64,000 nt of DNA from Terramyces sp. JEL0728 (GCA_027603945.1 JADIIU010000038.1:48211-112210); one strand, 5' to 3'. Positions 20,793-33,131 are shown, numbered from the stretch's first letter. A program made the numbers and translations. Notes: a model not told the origin generated them from the sequence alone.

Positions 20793-23713
20793 ATGCAGAC
20801 AGACATTACGCAAGTTAAAGGTGCACTATTCACCTTGTTTTTAGACAACGAAGCTGCTCCGCAAAAGAAACGGGAAGCCGATAAATGGCTAAAGACATTT
20901 CAAAAGACAGTAAGCGGGCCTAACGTTAGCAAATTGCTTGGCAAATCTCGGATGCACTGTTGAAAAACCTGGAGAGTACTTTGGAGCAAAGGGTATTTGC
21001 TTGTCAAACACTTCGCCAAAAGATTGAATACGACATACAAGAGCTGAATGATTCGCAAAGACTATCGCTGTAATTTCTGCTAAATGTAGGCGTGATGCGT
21101 TGGTGGAAGCATTAGCCATATTCAAACAAAAGAACATCCTAACCCACCTTTGTATTGCATTGGCGGATCTTGCAATCCAAGTCCCACAATGGCCAAACCC
21201 AGTATCAGACATGATCGGTAAATTCAGTCATCCAAATGATATGCATATTCTTTTACAATTCTTGTCAGTATTGCCGGAGGAGTTGTCATTCAATTCCAAA
21301 ATTAATCTGGAGAGCCATGAATACCACGAAAGGAAACAGCGTTTGCTGGAAGTCAACTCTAGCAATGTATTGGAAATTCTATCAACGTATTTTTCCACAG
21401 GTATGCTTATTTTAACAAGTTTCAAGCGCAGATTCAAAGGAGCAGGTTATCGGATGCATATCGTCTTGGATTAGATCTGGATGCATTCCAATTCCATTGA
21501 TTCAATCGTGCAATTTGGTTGGACTTGCTTTTAACTCATTACGAGACCCGGAAGCATTTGATATCGCAGTTGATTTGGCATGTGAGTTGGTGATTGTTTC
21601 TGCTAAAACCCCGCGAGATGTGAGCTTTTTGCAGCAGGTGTATCCGTACTTGGTAGATTTGGTACCGTTTTTACAGCAAAACACTGAAGATCCCGACATT
21701 GTTAGGGGTCTATGCAGAATCTTGGTTGAAGCAGGGGAAGGGTATTTCATAATTAATCGCAGGTATGCAGATTTAATTGCTTCGGATATTAATTCATTCC
21801 AAGGGATTCTGCAGGGAATTTTATTGTGCACTTCCAATGAAGACCTGGAAATAGTTCAAATTACAATCAATGTGTGGTACGTAATTGCAGTCCAATTATT
21901 GGATTCGGAAAAGCCAGAATTGCGACAATCGTTCCAGCCAGTATACCATTCGCTAGTGGAAACTATTATCAAACAAATGCGGTATCCTGCAGATTCCACA
22001 ACTTGGACCTTGGAACAGCGTGATGAGTTTAGAGACTTCAGACATGCGATTGGAGATGTGCTAAAGGACTGTGTACGTATATTGGGCGAAGAAATGGCAC
22101 TGTCAGTGCCGTATGGGTTACTGAAGAATTCTTTTGCAGGAGATGTCAATTCCGTTTCGTGGCAAGAGGTGGAAGCACCGCTATTTTCTCTACGTACAAT
22201 GTGTAGGGAGGTTTCTCACGAAGAATCAAAGTATATTCCAGAGATCATGTCATTCTTGCCGCAACTTCCACCACATCCAAAGATTAAATACGCTGCGATT
22301 CTTGTAATCGGACGGTATTCTCAATGGACAAACAAACACCCAGAAATGATCCAATACCAACTTGACTTTGTATCTCAAGGATTCCAAATTGACGCCGACA
22401 CTAGTATTGCAGCAGCTCATACTTTTAGAGATCTATGCAAATACTGCAGCAAGGTAGCCTTTTCTGATGTAGCATCTGGTTAACTACTTGACTCCTTTGC
22501 ATTCATTTTATATGCAAACATTACCAACAGTCCATGAAAATGATCAACGTGAAATGACTGAGGGTGTGTCGCACTTGCTCTCTGCTGTTCCAAGAGAGAG
22601 TCTTGGGCAAGCCCTGGATATGTTTTGTACTTTATCAGCTACAACCTTGAACGATCTTGCTTTTTCCTCGTCGGACACTGAAGTGAATACCATCAAGAAA
22701 ATCAAATGTAACTTGTAAATAACGTAGCAACTATCGATCAACTTGGAACTATTTTCCAATACATTGACTTGGAGTATTTACCCACCGAAGCACACCCTAG
22801 CGTTGTTTTCCTCCAGCGAATGTGGCCTATCTTTGATCAGTTGTTCAATGCTTTCGGTCACCGCAGCATCATTGCAGAATCACTGTCTAGATTCTTTAGA
22901 CATTTCATTGAATCCACAAAAGTCCACTTTCATCCATTGCTGCTGCCTCTGCATCAACAGGTCGTTAATACCTTGTCGAGAACTAAACTGTCCTGCTATA
23001 TTTGGATGAGCAGCAAACTGGTAAGAATATTTGGAAATGCAGAGGCGTATAAAGAACAGGTGTGTAAACTGTTGCAAGAGGTGACTGCAATCGTCTTTGA
23101 AATCGTGCGGCTGCCAACAAATACCGTCGAAGAAATGGATCTCAGTACGTGATCATTAATCCTAGTTGTTGAAGAGTATTTCTATCTATTGACCCAATTC
23201 TTGGATACCTGTCCCGCCTTGTTGATAACTTCTGGATACTTGCCAGCTACCATAGAATGTGCCCTCTACTGCCTCACTTTTGAGAATTCCAATACCATCA
23301 CTTCGGTATTACGATATTTCATGGAGTTGTTAGAGGTATCAAAACCATCAAACACTGCGTTCGACCAAATAATTACGAATCAGAGCCTACAGACCCTGCA
23401 GCAAAATGGGCAAGCGCTAGTTCAATGTTTATTGCGCGGGCTAGTGTATACATTCTCAAAAGATCGTGCAATTATATCTGATGTTGCAGAAATCATTTCT
23501 CTACTTGCCCTTTGTCTGTCAAATGGCAGTGTTCTACAAATGATCAATTCTGCAATAGAGGCATTCCCAGTGAATGAAATATCTGTGGAACTTCAGGCAC
23601 AGTTCATCGCAAAAATCAAGGGTATCATCGAATCCAATCAAATTGTAAAACTACGAAGCGCTCTTACTGATTTTGCAGCTTCATATGCTCGTCGCAACCT
23701 GTTGAACAGATAA
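20793..23713 (+). CDS. Importin-beta family receptor (MTR10/TNPO3-like)
   Basis: Predicted 933 residues, all alpha-helical HEAT repeats. The N-terminus (LFLDNEAAPQKKREADKWLKTFQKT, quoted in part: KKREADKWLK) is the Ran-binding importin-beta N-domain, and the sequence WLKTFQ..QIAWQISDALL matches Mtr10/transportin-3, which import SR-type mRNA-binding proteins. The C-terminus ends in SYARRNLLNR. Introns: 20910-20929, 21070-21089, 21401-21419, 22454-22472, 22708-22727 and 23145-23165. A link to splicing factors is interesting in this genome but is family knowledge, not shown here. It is convergent with the E2 gene, 15 bp apart. Confidence 0.88.
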
Positions 23714-23728
23714 GAGCAATAAAGTATT

Positions 23729-24216
<488 letters not shown>

Positions 24217-24758
24217 TTTTGATTAACAAATTAAATTCAGACTTTTGTACTGCACAGTGACTCATTCATTTAATATTCGTATATCTATTTGGAAGTGTTT
24301 GTGCATATGCAGTGAGCGATAATCTCCAACCACTAGCTACATTAGGTGATAGCTGGCATTTCTCAGCTATCCCAAGCATTTATTGTCCGTCTTGAATCGT
24401 ACCAACTCGTAGCTCGGCAGTGTAAAATTGCGGGTATGGCAGCTCAAAAGTCGTAAAATGCATTGGTGAATTATCATTGACAGATCGATTGGTGCATCCC
24501 TCAATGAAACAATCTGCTGTCAAAGCACTGAATCAAGCCAAGAAAAATGAAACAGCCACCTATCAGCATCTCTCGCTGCAATTGATGATTTACCCCAAAT
24601 CATTTCCTGGGGCCATAGTGTGATCGCTGGTGGTCGATTGCTGTCCTCCTTCCGTTATCCCCCCTCGGCCATATGCCAGTTGTAGCTGGACAAATCTGCA
24701 AGCCACATTCTCCTAAAAAGGGAGTGGCCAGAACTGTAAAGCAACGAATTTTTCACAA
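24217..24758. promoter_or_regulatory. Divergent region between E2 and RAS
   Basis: 542 bp without a coding feature I can support; only short open frames occur. It contains a perfect 8-bp hairpin (24348-24371) and short GC-richer tracts. It is likely the two promoters plus the RAS 5' leader. Confidence 0.4.
24348..24371. repeat. Perfect inverted repeat, 8-bp stem
   Basis: GATAGCTG and CAGCTATC are exact reverse complements separated by GCATTTCT. It could form a hairpin or be a dyad binding site (core CAGCTG-like halves). Confidence 0.55.
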
Positions 24759-25487
24759 ATGTCTTATAGTCAAACAAGAAGTAATGGCAACATGCCTCGC
24801 AATTCATCTGTGTCAAGAGGTCCAGCATCAGTTAGAGAATACAAAATTATCGTTGTTGGCGGTGGTGGTGTAGGGAAATCCGCTCTGACAATCCAGTTTA
24901 TACAGTCGCAGTTCGTTGATGAATACGATCCTACAATTGAAGATTCCTATCGTAAGCAAGTAGAAATCAACGGCCAAGTTGCATTGCTTGATATACTTGA
25001 TACAGCCGGGCAGGAAGAATACAGTGCCATGAGAGGTAATTCAAACTAACGTTAGAACAAGTACTTTATATTAACCGCAGTATATGAGAAATGGCGAAGG
25101 ATTTATCTGTGTCTATTCAGTAACCTCAAGAGCGTCGTTTGAGGAAGTGCAATCATACTACAACTCAATACTAAGAGTCAAAGATAGAGATTCTTACCCA
25201 ATTATTCTAGTCGCCAACAAGTGCGATTTGGTTGGGGAGCGAGTAATCAGCAAAGCGGAAGGGCTGGCATTGGCCCAGCATTTGGGTTGTTCTCTGTTGG
25301 AAACCTCCGCAAAGCTAAGAATCAACATAGACGAATGCTTTTATTCCATTGTCCATGAAGTAAATATCGCTAATGCTAGATTCAAAGATACAATAAATCG
25401 AGACAATCTGAAACTCGATCCTTTGGAGGGTACGATCAGCAAATTCAAAGAAAAGATCGAAAATCCAAAAAGTGCCTTATCTTGTAA
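24759..25487 (+). CDS. RAS: Ras GTPase
   Basis: Predicted 222 residues. A 26-residue Ser/Asn-rich extension precedes the G domain: [11 protein letters not shown], effector [29 protein letters not shown] and ETSAK. The tail is basic and ends KSKKCLIL, a CAAX box whose final Leu favours geranylgeranylation. It is a membrane switch for growth or cAMP/MAPK signalling. Introns: 25036-25055, 25061-25080 and 25360-25379, all 20 nt. The first two flank a 5-nt exon (AACAA, 25056-25060) that supplies the Glu-Gln of [12 protein letters not shown]. Without the third intron the CAAX box is out of frame, which supports the model. Confidence 0.95.
25056..25060 (+). other. 5-nt microexon of RAS
   Basis: AACAA lies between GTAATTCAAACTAACGTTAG and GTACTTTATATTAACCGCAG. 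Joining gives AGA-GAA-CAA-TAT-ATG = R-E-Q-Y-M, invariant in Ras proteins. Confidence 0.9.
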
Positions 25488-25516
25488 AGCTCATTTTCAA
25501 TATATAAGAATTTTTA

Positions 25517-26006
25517 TTAACTAACTGGGAGTACAATTTGTCCGCAGTAAATTTCCTTGTTTTCTGAAGAAAGGACTGCGTTAATTCAAAGTACCTGTTA
25601 GCGTGATGTTGTAGTTATCTGCGGTGATAAACTTTGGCACTGTAAAAGTATCCAAGATGGTTACTGGTCCCTGCAAGTGGCAGGTGCTTCCATACTAGAA
25701 TTAAATAGAAGTTACAGCAGCCGCCAACTCGCAAAGGTCACGGAATAATGTAATGCTAAATCCGCTCCAGTTGATTGCCAAGCGAAGGAACGAACCTTGA
25801 GTAATCACAGTTTTTCCAAGGTTTCCTTTCAGATAAACCGTCACTTCCTTTCCTGCTTGAATTGGGTAAGGGTTCACATCGAATTCAGTTACATTCAACG
25901 CTGGGGCTGTGGAGCATGATGTGACATTTACTCGTGTTCCAACTACATCTCTGGCAATCAAGACTGGGTTAGCAAACACAGCTGCAATCAAAGCAAAGAT
26001 TTTCAT
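25517..26006 (-). CDS. ML-domain (NPC2-like) lipid-binding secreted protein
   Basis: Predicted 149 residues. A signal peptide ([12 protein letters not shown]) is followed by a beta-sandwich with paired Cys: [29 protein letters not shown] and the end [12 protein letters not shown]. Length, Cys spacing and the motif before the last strand fit the MD-2-related lipid-recognition family, as in fungal NPC2/PG-PI transfer proteins acting in vacuole or lumen. Introns 25695-25715 and 25576-25594. The stop is 29 bp from the RAS stop. Confidence 0.82.
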
Positions 26007-26392
26007 TTTTCTATAAAAATACCGTTGAATCGATGTTTTTAATGCGTATTGTTTGTTGACTGTCGCGAAGGAAGGCGGGCCAAATCATTCACAACCTGTA
26101 AAGCGAATTTGGAATAAAAAAATAGAATAAGCTGCGGTTTATTTTAACAAAGCATTCGTAATTCTATTCATAAACCACGTATTCGAAATCCGGCAATTTA
26201 CAGGAATTTATAGAAAATTACGGAAATGAGACTGGTAATCGTGACTCTTGATTCCTCCTGATGCACCCTTCCCTCAAACGCAATGCTATTACTATTTGGT
26301 CCTGGAGCTTGTTTTAGCTTTTAGCTTTCCCCCAAAAAGTCTGAGCGGAAACACACTGACCGCAGAAAAAAAAATAGCTTACAACTTTACAA
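26007..26392. promoter_or_regulatory. Divergent intergenic region
   Basis: 386 bp between the starts of the ML and nuclear-protein genes. It is AT-rich with a poly-A tract near 26366. I see no open frame or RNA gene worth calling. Confidence 0.4.
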
Positions 26393-28242
26393 ATGCCAAT
26401 CAAAAAGAAAAAGCAGACAAAGGTGACAAAGGCCAGCAGGAAAAAGGAAGAATACTGCTCACTGTGTATGGAGTCTATTGAATCCACTGATCCCTCGACA
26501 TCCTGTATATCCTGCAAAGGTATTCAAAAGCTGAGTTTAGAAATATTTCACTCTTCATGCGCTTCTAGCACCAAAAGCTTTTATTGCGACAGCTGCAAAC
26601 CAAAGTCAAAAGTGAGATATGGTAAAAAGAACATATCCTCTCTTCAGAAAGCAAAGTTAATTATAGATTCTTCCACGGAAGAAGACGATATATGTGTATT
26701 ATGTGAAGGAGAGTGCACTTGCAATGTTCCTTCAAAAGGCCGGGGTAAAGGCAAAAAGTATCGTGGGAAACAATTGGAAGACCTCGATGTTTTTTCAGAC
26801 CACGAAAGCTCAGAAGCGAGTGAAACAGAATTGCCGTTTGACATGGAAAATGATAGGTTTTGGGTAAAAGAAGAAGTGGTGAAATCTCCAGAGTACGAGT
26901 CTCCAGAAGAAGAAAGCAGTGCGGAGAGCGTTTACGAAGAACCAAGCGGAGATGATTCCCAAAGCGAAGAGGATATTATGATTGAAATTGTCAAGGATAA
27001 ATTGTTGAATGGATGGTCGTCTGAAGAAGAAGCTGAAGAAGAGTTTGAAGAGCCGTTTTCTCCAGCACCTACAGAAGATACAATCCAGGAAGTAATCGAG
27101 GAAAATTATGTGCCAGTTCAAGTAAAGGAGGAACCAAAAGCGGCCGGGATAGCAGAGACCAAGAAGAGGAAACAAGAACCTGCAGCTCCCCAAACTCCAC
27201 TCCCCAGGGAGAGCAAACCTGTCAAAGTAGAACAGGATGCAAAGAAACGCAAAACGATGCCAGTAACACCTCAAACTCCCACAAATCCCCCAATATCTAC
27301 TCCAACACCACAAACGCCGAACATTACCTCTGCCACGTGGTATGCAATAGCAGCCATGAATATGAATTCATCAGTGCTTTCCAACTATCCAAAGCCATCC
27401 CCGCTGAAAACAGATATACCTACTCCAAACATGAATGCGGCTGCAGCTGCAAATATTGCATCGCAATTACTTAAGCGGCCTGTTAATATGAACTCGGTGG
27501 CTACTGCTGCTGCTGCACTCATCGCTAACCCTGCAGCTATGAAAGCCTTTTCAGAATTAAGAAGAAGGGAAATGGACAAATTTACTGAAACAATGAACTT
27601 GCATGCAAAAATTAAAGCTGCTGCGCAAGCTGCTGTTGCTGCTGCTGGGACAAATAGTCCGTCTTCGTTTGCTGATTCTGGTAAAAGACAGGTAATTTGC
27701 CTTTAAAATAGGATTTATTTTCCCACCCAAATATGACCAAAGCTGTAGAAGAATTAGGAAAGATATTGCAAATGCAAGGCCCTCCCCTTACCGATCCACA
27801 AACATCTAAAATTGGAAGTCAAGTGGAGCAGGACGATGAAAAGATTAAAGATTTCCTAACTGACTTGATTGACGAAGCTGAATTTGACCCTGAAGACCCG
27901 GCTTCTCCCAAATCAGAATCCGATTCAAATGCCCAAGTATATTTCTCTAGATTTAAAAAGATTCCAATCGGCACCTTTTGGAATTCCCAACGGAGCAAAA
28001 CGAAAGGATCAAAAAAGAATGATATCCACAAAGCTATTAAACGCTCCTCCAGCAAGACTCTTTTGGACTCTACTTTATACGAAAGCGTTTCCGACAACAA
28101 ATCCAAAAAGAAAAAGAACAATTATTCATTTTTATTATCTCCTGTGCTAGTTGCGCAGGATACTAACGACCCTAAACCTGACGACTTTACGGACGATCAA
28201 GAATTCATTTCCATACATATCCCACCACCATTGTCGCTATAG
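26393..28242 (+). CDS. Large acidic nuclear protein with Cys-rich N-terminus
   Basis: Predicted 609 residues. A Lys-rich start is followed by a degenerate RING/PHD-like zinc region (CSLCMES, CISCKG, HSSC, YCDSCKP) and a second short CxxC cluster (CVLCEGECTC). Then come ~120 acidic residues, a Pro/Thr-rich part with repeated PxTPQTP motifs, Ala-rich helices, and near the C-terminus SRFKKIPIGTFW in a basic context. The last motif recalls a short conserved segment of fungal chromatin-linked proteins, but I cannot name the family. One intron, 27692-27711. A chromatin or transcription role is inferred from composition. Confidence 0.6.
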
Positions 28243-28292
28243 TGATTTTACATTTTAATAGTATTTCAATTTACTTTTTTTTTCAATTTCAA

Positions 28293-28976
28293 ATGCAGCA
28301 TATACTTTTGACCTTAACTGACCTGTATTTCCGAATCGGGATAATTGCTCAATTGCTAATTCCGCTGGTTCCGAAACTATCAGATCTAGGCAACCATGGC
28401 CGTGCATTACAAGCAACTCGCAACGAATATTTTTACATTTCGAAACGGTATTTTATATTTTTCTATATGCTTGGGGTCGCAATTGGAGTAATATCACTGC
28501 TATTTAAAAACTCCTTGGTTTCCATTCTGTTCATCCTCCATTTAGCACGAAGGGAGTTAGAAGAGCTTTTGTTATTCAAGTCATCAACAAAAATGAACCT
28601 TATTCACGCTCTGGTTGGAATATCATTTTACCCTGCTGTCTGGATTTACATTTACTATTTACAAGTGCCGAAAATTTCAATTGTTTGGAACGCAGTTTTT
28701 ATCGCTGCTGCAATATTCCAAAATAGATGCCATATCGCAATGTCCAAAAACAAGGACAAGACGAAACTGCCAGACTACTGGATGTTTGATTATGTCGTCT
28801 GTCCCAATTATTGTTTGGAGATCGTACTCTACATTGCGTTATATTTCATGATTGGCTCAACTGAATTTCTTCGTGTCCCCTTGTTTGTTTCTATCAACCA
28901 AATCATGTCGGCAATCAACAGGAAAAAGTATTACAAAGACAAATCACAATATGCGATTATCTATAAGCTGATTTAA
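28293..28976 (+). CDS. Polyprenol reductase (DFG10/SRD5A3-like)
   Basis: Single exon, 227 residues, about six transmembrane helices. The C-terminal half (LPDYWMFDYVVCPNYCLEIVLYIAL and later NRKKYYKDK, parts quoted) matches the steroid-5-alpha-reductase C-terminal domain, in which the pattern Y-V-x-C-P-x-Y-x-x-E recurs. In fungi the member of this size is Dfg10, which makes dolichol in the ER for N-glycosylation. Start chosen at 28293, 50 bp after the preceding stop. The stop lies 18 bp from the convergent kinase gene. Confidence 0.72.
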   Translation: MQHILLTLTDLYFRIGIIAQLLIPLVPKLSDLGNHGRALQATRNEYFYISKRYFIFFYMLGVAIGVISLLFKNSLVSILFILHLARRELEELLLFKSSTKMNLIHALVGISFYPAVWIYIYYLQVPKISIVWNAVFIAAAIFQNRCHIAMSKNKDKTKLPDYWMFDYVVCPNYCLEIVLYIALYFMIGSTEFLRVPLFVSINQIMSAINRKKYYKDKSQYAIIYKLI

Positions 28977-28994
28977 ATTGGATATATTAATAAA

Positions 28995-31538
28995 CTAACT
29001 GGACTGCCATCCTAACTTGCTTTTCAGATCATTGTAGAATTCTTTGAATGCAAATCCATCTCCATTCAGTCTCCGTATCCGAAGAGCATGGAGATTGAGC
29101 AGCCATACTTTGCACAATTCAATTTCTATTCGCAAGGCTTCGTCGTATTTTTCAAGAAAGTTTATCGTTATATGAAACAAGTAGTATTCGGGCAGTCTTT
29201 TAAAAGTCATGTTTTCTTTGTGTTTTTGGCCAATTTGGTGCAACGCTTTATGCAAATCTTGGAACATTGTTGCGGGATCAAGCGATGATGAAAATCCACT
29301 TTTGATTATGAATCGCATTGTCCTGATTGTCTTTGGCGGCTTGTGTGTCAAGTGCCAATCTTCTATTTCTACAAAATTTAAACTTTGGTCTACAAAGGAG
29401 GCTTGTCCAATACTGGAAGCTACACTGAGCTTTCTATCGTGAGGAGCAGGTGGGATTAGCTGTGGCCCAACTAAAGACATTCTTCGCATTACCATTTCTT
29501 TCCTTGACTCGCCATTTTCCGTGCTTGGGAATTCTTCTACTGTGGGAATTTCTTTTTCAATAACCGGCTTTTCCTTTCTAGCCCTGGATATGAATTCATC
29601 GTCCAGCTTTTCTTTTCTGTTCTTGCTGTTGTCGTAGCTCATGCTAAAACTGCGACCTCTTCTTTTTGGCTCAAAAGCTAAATTGGTCTGTCGGCTCGGC
29701 GCTCTGGTTACTGCTCCTATAGGCGTTGTAGAACCGCTTGCTGTCATTGCAGGCACTGGTATTTCAAAGGGAGTGGCTGGATCAATCGGTGTAGTTAATT
29801 CATTTTCGTCTATACCTGACAGCTCTCGGGTTTCTTCTTTTAATGGTTCTGGATGAAGCAGCGAGTATTGATAAGCCTGCTTTACTTCAGGGAACACGAA
29901 ATTTTCTTTGATATGTCCTTCAATATCCACAGATATTGCAATGCTTGGTCTTCGCACAACCATGCTCATTGAAGATCCAGCGATGCTAGAACTGTGTGTG
30001 GTTGTAGAGTTGGAATATATAGAATTGGCTTTATACGGTTGCACATCTGCTTGTATTGAACTTCTCCGCCTACTTGGAGTGGAATATTTGTAATCACTCA
30101 AGGGAAGTACAAAGCTTTTTTCAGCACCAAAACTGCTTTCTTGGCTTGCACTGGGACTTAGTGTATTTGGCTGGCACACAGATATACTTTTTCTTCTTCG
30201 TAACTGCACAGAGTTGGGAGATGCGTTTAACCTATTTTGCTGTTGCTCCAGGTTGGCAATCGCTGCCTGATACAGGTCTTTTTGGTGGCTATTTATATTG
30301 TATATGGTAAATTGCTTGTCGAATGTTACACTGGAAATCACACTCCCTAGTGCAGCTTCATTCATGATTTTCGGTTCATATCGCTTTGGCGGACCTGAAT
30401 AATCAAAATTTAGCCACGGATGGGATCTGATTTCTTCCATCGTGATTCGTTGCTTGGGATCTTTTACAAAGATGGATTTCAGCAAATCAACTAAATCTGC
30501 TGTTAATGGAGTTTACCGGCAGTAAAGTGTGGGGGTATAAAGAAACTAGTGTCTTTGATTCTACGATACAGAGTTGAAATCGAATCGCCGGTAAATGGGG
30601 GAACGCCTGCATTCATAATGTACAGAACAACACCCATTGCCCAAATGTCTGTTTTCACTCCGTCATAGGGAGTACCAGACACCAATTCGACTGCAGCGTA
30701 GTTTGGGGTACCACAGAATGTCTGAATAAAAGTATATTTACCTTCATGTTGTCGTCTCCAATCTCAAAAGTCCTGCCCAACCCAAAATCAGATATCAACA
30801 CGTTTCTATCTTCGTCCAACAGTATATTTTCCAATTTCAAATCTCTATGCACAACTCTTGATTCGTGAATATAGTCCATTGCAGATACAATCTGTCTGAA
30901 AAAGTTGCGGGCTTCTTTTTCCTGCAAATAGCCATTTGAAATAATATAGTCCATCAATTCTCCTCCTTTTGCGTATGCCCTAGCTTTAAAATTCACGCAC
31001 ATGATTATATAGCACTCTTCTTCCGATTCGATAATCTTGTAGGTCTTTATCACATTTGGGTGATCAAAGCGCATCATCAACAGCACTTCTTTTTGGAAGG
31101 TAGATAAATACCCCAGCTTTGGATCACTGTAAAAGGTTGCTGAATCTTTCCGTATTTTTTCTACTTCTTCCAAAATCCCGATATTTTTCTTGACAGTATC
31201 TTCTTTTACTTGCATCAATAGCGCTGCCAAATCCACTTCCTCGTCTGCAGGTCCTGTTGGCTCCAACTCTGCATCTTTGTTTTCGTTCTGCCTCCTTTTC
31301 ATTTCCTCTTTGTAGGCTTTTTGTCTTTCCTTGATCAATCTTCTCTTTTCTCTTTCTTCATGTGCAACCCTGCTTCGCTGTGCTTTTTCTTCCAGTAATT
31401 TCTTGTCGATTATTTTTATTGCGACCTTGATTATTAGAGATTTACTTTCTCTCCTGAAGGCGCATGCTTGGCTATTTTTACCTTACTGAATGCTCCTTCA
31501 CCTATCGTCTTGCCGATTTTATATTCCGATAGTTTCAT
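28995..31538 (-). CDS. KA1-domain Ser/Thr kinase (MARK/KIN1-like) with N-lobe insert
   Basis: Predicted 820 residues. Kinase domain: GEGAFSKV, VAIK (Lys ~35), then ~95 extra charged, helical residues (about 41-140) before the alpha-C region FQKEVLLMMRFDHPNV. HRDLKLEN, DFGLG, CGTPNYAAVE and DIWAMGVVLY follow. The middle ~400 residues are Ser/Arg-rich and disordered. The end (FAFKEFYNDLKSKL preceded by EIELCKVWLLNLHALRIRRL, part) is a KA1 domain, which binds acidic phospholipids. This layout is MARK/Kin1/AMPK-related: polarity and cortical growth. Introns: 31426-31445, 30980-31000, 30722-30741 and 30497-30516. An upstream ATG at ~31660 does not stay in frame. Confidence 0.85.
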
Positions 31539-31701
31539 TCGCGGTGAACTTTACAGCGTGGATATAAATAATTTGTTTATCACTTATATTTGGAAAACGG
31601 TTCCGCTTCCCATTGGCAAAGAAGTGCGGAAGAAACACTTTGAGTCGTATTTTGCTCCATAGTTAGATGTCTGTGTAGCTATATTTTTTTGTCCAGACAG
31701 A

Positions 31702-33022
31702 ATGGTGATCTCAAACTTTGGCAGCTCGCAAGAAACTGGCGGCACAGAGTGGGGTATCTATACAAACTAACATAGGTATTAACTGAGTAACTGAAGGGCA
31801 GCTTGTATTGTTGACCAATTTCCACATACTGTCGTTAACTGAAAATGACTACACTGTCGGACGTTCATTGGATAACGACATAGTAATTCAAGACCCCAAA
31901 GTTTCTCTTGTACATTTCATTATACAACGAAAAGATAATTTTGTTATCCTGAGTGATGGTAATCACTATTAATTGCAGCGTCATCGAATGGAACTTGCGT
32001 TAATCAAAAGAAAGTTAAATCGATCCCGCTTACGCATGGAACCGAGATTCTAATCCAGCCAGATTACTATTTTGTTTATTTGGACCCAGATACCCGATTG
32101 GAATTATATCTAAACAAATTCTATATAACCCAAAAAGTACTGGGAAGCGGTTCGTTTGCCTCTGTCAAATTAGCAATTGATACCTTTAGCAATGTTAAAG
32201 TCGCTTGTAAAATCATAGATATCAAGAGTCAGAGACTCACAAATACGACAAAGGAGCAAATTCAAAGTGAAATCTCAGTCTTGTCAACGGTTAAACACAG
32301 AAATATTGTGCAGTTGCTTGACTCTTGTGTCATTGGAACCAAATTTTATGTGTTTATGATACTTGTGCACGGAGGAGAGCTATTTGACAAGATTGTAGAA
32401 GATAATGGGATAGCAGAAGCCGAATCAAAGTAATTGGGATTAATGCAGATTCATATTTTATCAGTTGCTGTTGGCGGTCAAGTATCTGCATGATAACAAC
32501 ATTTGCCATCGCGATTTGAAAGCTGAGAACCTGTTGCTAGAAACGAATGAAAAATACTCAATATTAGTGCTTACTGACTTTGGAATGTCGAAATCCTTGG
32601 CGAATATGGAATACATGAAAACCAGATGTGGAACATTTACATACTTGGCTCCAGAAGTTTTGTTTTCTCACAGTGGATATTCCAAACGAGTGGATTGTTG
32701 GGCTATGGGTGTTTTACTCTACACAAGTAATTATTAATAACCTAGTGCTTGTTGGTATGCTTCCTTTTGGCTCGGATGACTCGCCAGATACCCTAATGCA
32801 AAGCATCAAAGCCGGCGCGGTTGATTTTACTGATCAACGATGGAATTCCATATCTCCAGACGGTAATATTTTTTAATGATAGCCAAAAGTCTCATTAAGC
32901 ACTTGCTTGTAACCGACCCGGAACACCGGTACACTGTGGACCAGATATTCCAGCACCGATGGATTGCCCACAGTTTGCCGGTGCTGCAAAGACTGTACAG
33001 TAAAATTCTCGAAAGAAAATAA
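31702..33022 (+). CDS. FHA-domain checkpoint kinase (CHK2/Rad53/Cds1-like)
   Basis: Predicted 399 residues, short for the family. FHA domain (about 18-100): TVGRSLDNDIV, SLVHFII, SSNGTCVNQ; it would bind phosphothreonine. Kinase domain follows: GSGSFASV, VACKI, HRDLKAENLLL, DFGMS, CGTFTYLAPEVL. Only ~15 residues come after it, and there is no SQ/TQ cluster at the N-terminus. Its role in relatives is DNA-damage signalling. Introns: 31754-31796, 31959-31978, 32430-32448, 32727-32745 and 32863-32882. The first is 43 nt, two units (22 + 21 nt) end to end; removing only one leaves a stop. Confidence 0.9.
31754..31796 (+). other. Two head-to-tail introns (CHK2-like gene)
   Basis: Unit 1 (31754-31775) ends ACTAACATAG and unit 2 (31776-31796) begins GTATTAAC and ends TAACTGAAG. 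Exons join as TGG-G|GG-CAG (W-G-Q) into the FHA domain only when both units are removed. Confidence 0.7.
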
Positions 33023-33131
33023 ATGCTCTAGCTAATTGATTTATTTTCGTATGCATTTCGCCGTGTCTTGAGAGCTTGGGTTTGGAAATATTCTAGATAA
33101 TGCTACGCCAACAACTTGTAGTTTTGATATT

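Noticed and set aside
25441..25524. Unspliced C-terminus of RAS ending [14 protein letters not shown]
   Set aside because: Splicing the 20-nt intron 25360-25379 gives a basic tail and CAAX box CLIL, as expected for Ras.
26644..27313. Long minus-strand open frames opposite the nuclear protein
   Set aside because: They mirror Glu/Ser/Pro-rich codons of the plus-strand gene and have no family resemblance; the plus frame has domain-like order and a splice junction.
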